32,620 bases of DNA from Deltaproteobacteria bacterium (GTDB lineage: Bacteria > Myxococcota_A > UBA9160 > UBA6930): NCBI GenBank assembly GCA_029261815.1, contig JAJDAQ010000024.1, positions 1-32,620 of the forward strand, given 5' to 3'. Position 1 is the first letter of the stretch. Every line of letters begins with the position of its first letter. The notes under the pieces were generated by a model. That model searched no databases and was not told the origin of the DNA. It was given only the letters and a program-made list of their open reading frames with translations. This document shows positions 32,046 to 32,620 of the stretch, one piece after another. The translations under genes and the position numbers were made by a program.

Positions 32046-32498
32046 TCACGACGCGGCGGCCGAGGCGGCGATGAGGAAGCGGCGCACCTGGGCGGAGGTG
32101 CGCAGGACGCGGAGGTGTGCCTGCGGGCTATGAGTGGCGACCGCGTCGAGCACCCTGCTGCGGCTGCGCCAGCGCCAGGTGAGCAGCCACCACCAGAAGT
32201 CGGCGCGTTCGCGTGAGCGCCGCACCGCCCGCCACGCACACCGCGCCAGGGACAGGTCGAGAACCACCACCGTGTCGGCTCTGTGCAGCCGGATCGCCGG
32301 GGCGTCGTAAGGACCGAGGTCCCCGTCCATGATCCACCGGTCACCGGTGGCGAGCCGTTCCTGCACGACGGTCCACGCTTCCGCAGATAGCGGAGAGAGG
32401 TCCTCGCTCCAGAAGTACTGATCCAACTCGATGACCGGCAGCCCGGTGACCTGGGAGAGATGAAGCGCGAAGGTCGACTCCCTCTCTGTCAAGATCAC
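32046..32498 (-). CDS. P-loop kinase/topology-modulation-like protein lacking its Walker A motif
   Basis: This 150-residue protein from GTG 32498 matches the FlaR/adenylate-kinase-related family after the P-loop: STFALHLSQVTGLPVIELDQ, YFWSEDLSPLSAEAWTVVQE, DRWIMDGDLGPYDAPAIRLH, ADTVVVLDLSLARCAWRAVR, then HLRVLRTSAQVRRFL. The usual beginning is GNSGSGKST; here the residues before S-T-F are VILTERE, so the GxxGxGK loop is absent although the beta strand before it (VILT) may remain. Without it, nucleotide binding should be lost. An in-frame stop lies 13 codons further upstream, so the motif is not simply out of the start choice. The start has no good ribosome binding site. Confidence 0.6.
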   Translation of the reverse strand: MILTERESTFALHLSQVTGLPVIELDQYFWSEDLSPLSAEAWTVVQERLATGDRWIMDGDLGPYDAPAIRLHRADTVVVLDLSLARCAWRAVRRSRERADFWWWLLTWRWRSRSRVLDAVATHSPQAHLRVLRTSAQVRRFLIAASAAAS

Positions 32499-32620
32499 GT
32501 GAGACAGCTTGAAGTCAACGGTTCACAGCAGAGGGCGTGATCGGAGATCCTGGTGCTCGTGTCAGCAGAGGAACGTCGCGACGCGGCGACCGGCAGTGGC
32601 GAGGTCTCGTCGTCGTCGGG
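32499..32620. other. Right edge, unidentified
   Basis: 122 bp with no gene that can be called. A palindrome TCACGTGA (32497-32504) overlaps the start of the P-loop-like gene. Sequence beyond would be needed to tell whether a gene or mobile element begins here. Confidence 0.3.

Noticed and set aside
1..32620. CRISPR array, tRNA or rRNA gene, tyrosine integrase with attachment sites, replication initiator
   Set aside because: No regularly spaced repeats of CRISPR type, no recognisable tRNA or rRNA sequence, and no open frame with integrase or replication-protein motifs was seen.

Overview
The window is high-GC DNA with actinobacterial gene content. A WhiB-like Fe-S regulator, DUF2637 and DUF4913 proteins, a DUF5753-type XRE regulator next to a DUF6879-like protein, tandem DUF5946 proteins and a DUF6297 membrane protein together suggest a Pseudonocardiaceae-like actinomycete. 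The species cannot be fixed from this sequence. The left half looks like part of a conjugative plasmid or integrative conjugative element. The right half is a patchwork of accessory cargo interrupted by a Tn3-family transposase. No integrase, replication protein, tRNA, rRNA or CRISPR array is visible.

Region 1 (1-4740) is regulatory. It starts with the end of an ImmA/IrrE peptidase gene, then a GNAT relic, a tiny protein made of two copies of a 26-residue motif, an XRE-ImmA/IrrE pair overlapping by 4 bp behind a 15-bp palindrome, and an oppositely oriented DUF6879-like/XRE-DUF5753 pair.

Region 2 (4741-14204) is the DNA-transfer module, all on the + strand. A WhiB-like regulator overlaps a two-helix membrane protein, which overlaps a DUF2637 membrane protein, which overlaps a VirD4/TraG-type coupling ATPase. 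After a 13-bp perfect hairpin comes a DUF4913 protein, then a 196-bp repeat-bearing gap (candidate oriT or promoter), then a 1489-residue MobF relaxase-helicase. A full type IV secretion channel is not in the window. The coupled start codons suggest that the Fe-S regulator is co-expressed with the transfer proteins.

Region 3 (14171-15903, - strand) has a serine resolvase with a one-base frameshift, followed by two unrecognised proteins. The last of these overlaps the relaxase 3' end tail to tail. Region 4 (15971-18884, - strand) is a tightly overlapping cargo operon: AraC/DinB protein, RibD-C reductase-like protein, a frameshifted YCII protein and a methyltransferase. A GNAT gene with two frameshifts lies upstream. 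Region 5 (18982-22348) is a small ORF plus an intact 1019-residue Tn3 transposase. Just beyond it sits a DUF6297 membrane-protein gene that has lost its N-terminus.

Region 6 (23706-25070) holds a small hypothetical gene and two overlapping DUF5946 paralogues. Region 7 (25627-31927) is an acyl/thioester-themed cluster: TetR, a double-hotdog thioesterase (frameshifted), a methyltransferase and an alpha/beta hydrolase in one operon; a divergent PaaI-type thioesterase; a second TetR with a 14-bp palindrome facing a flavoprotein monooxygenase; and a BAAT-type acyl-CoA hydrolase that lost its catalytic-serine segment by deletion. The right edge has a P-loop-kinase-like gene whose Walker A motif is missing.

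The most distinctive features are the WhiB-led transfer operon with an internal hairpin, and the contrast between intact transfer and transposition genes and repeatedly broken cargo genes. The second could be real decay or could be assembly error. Domain names are from recognition of sequence motifs, not from database searches.
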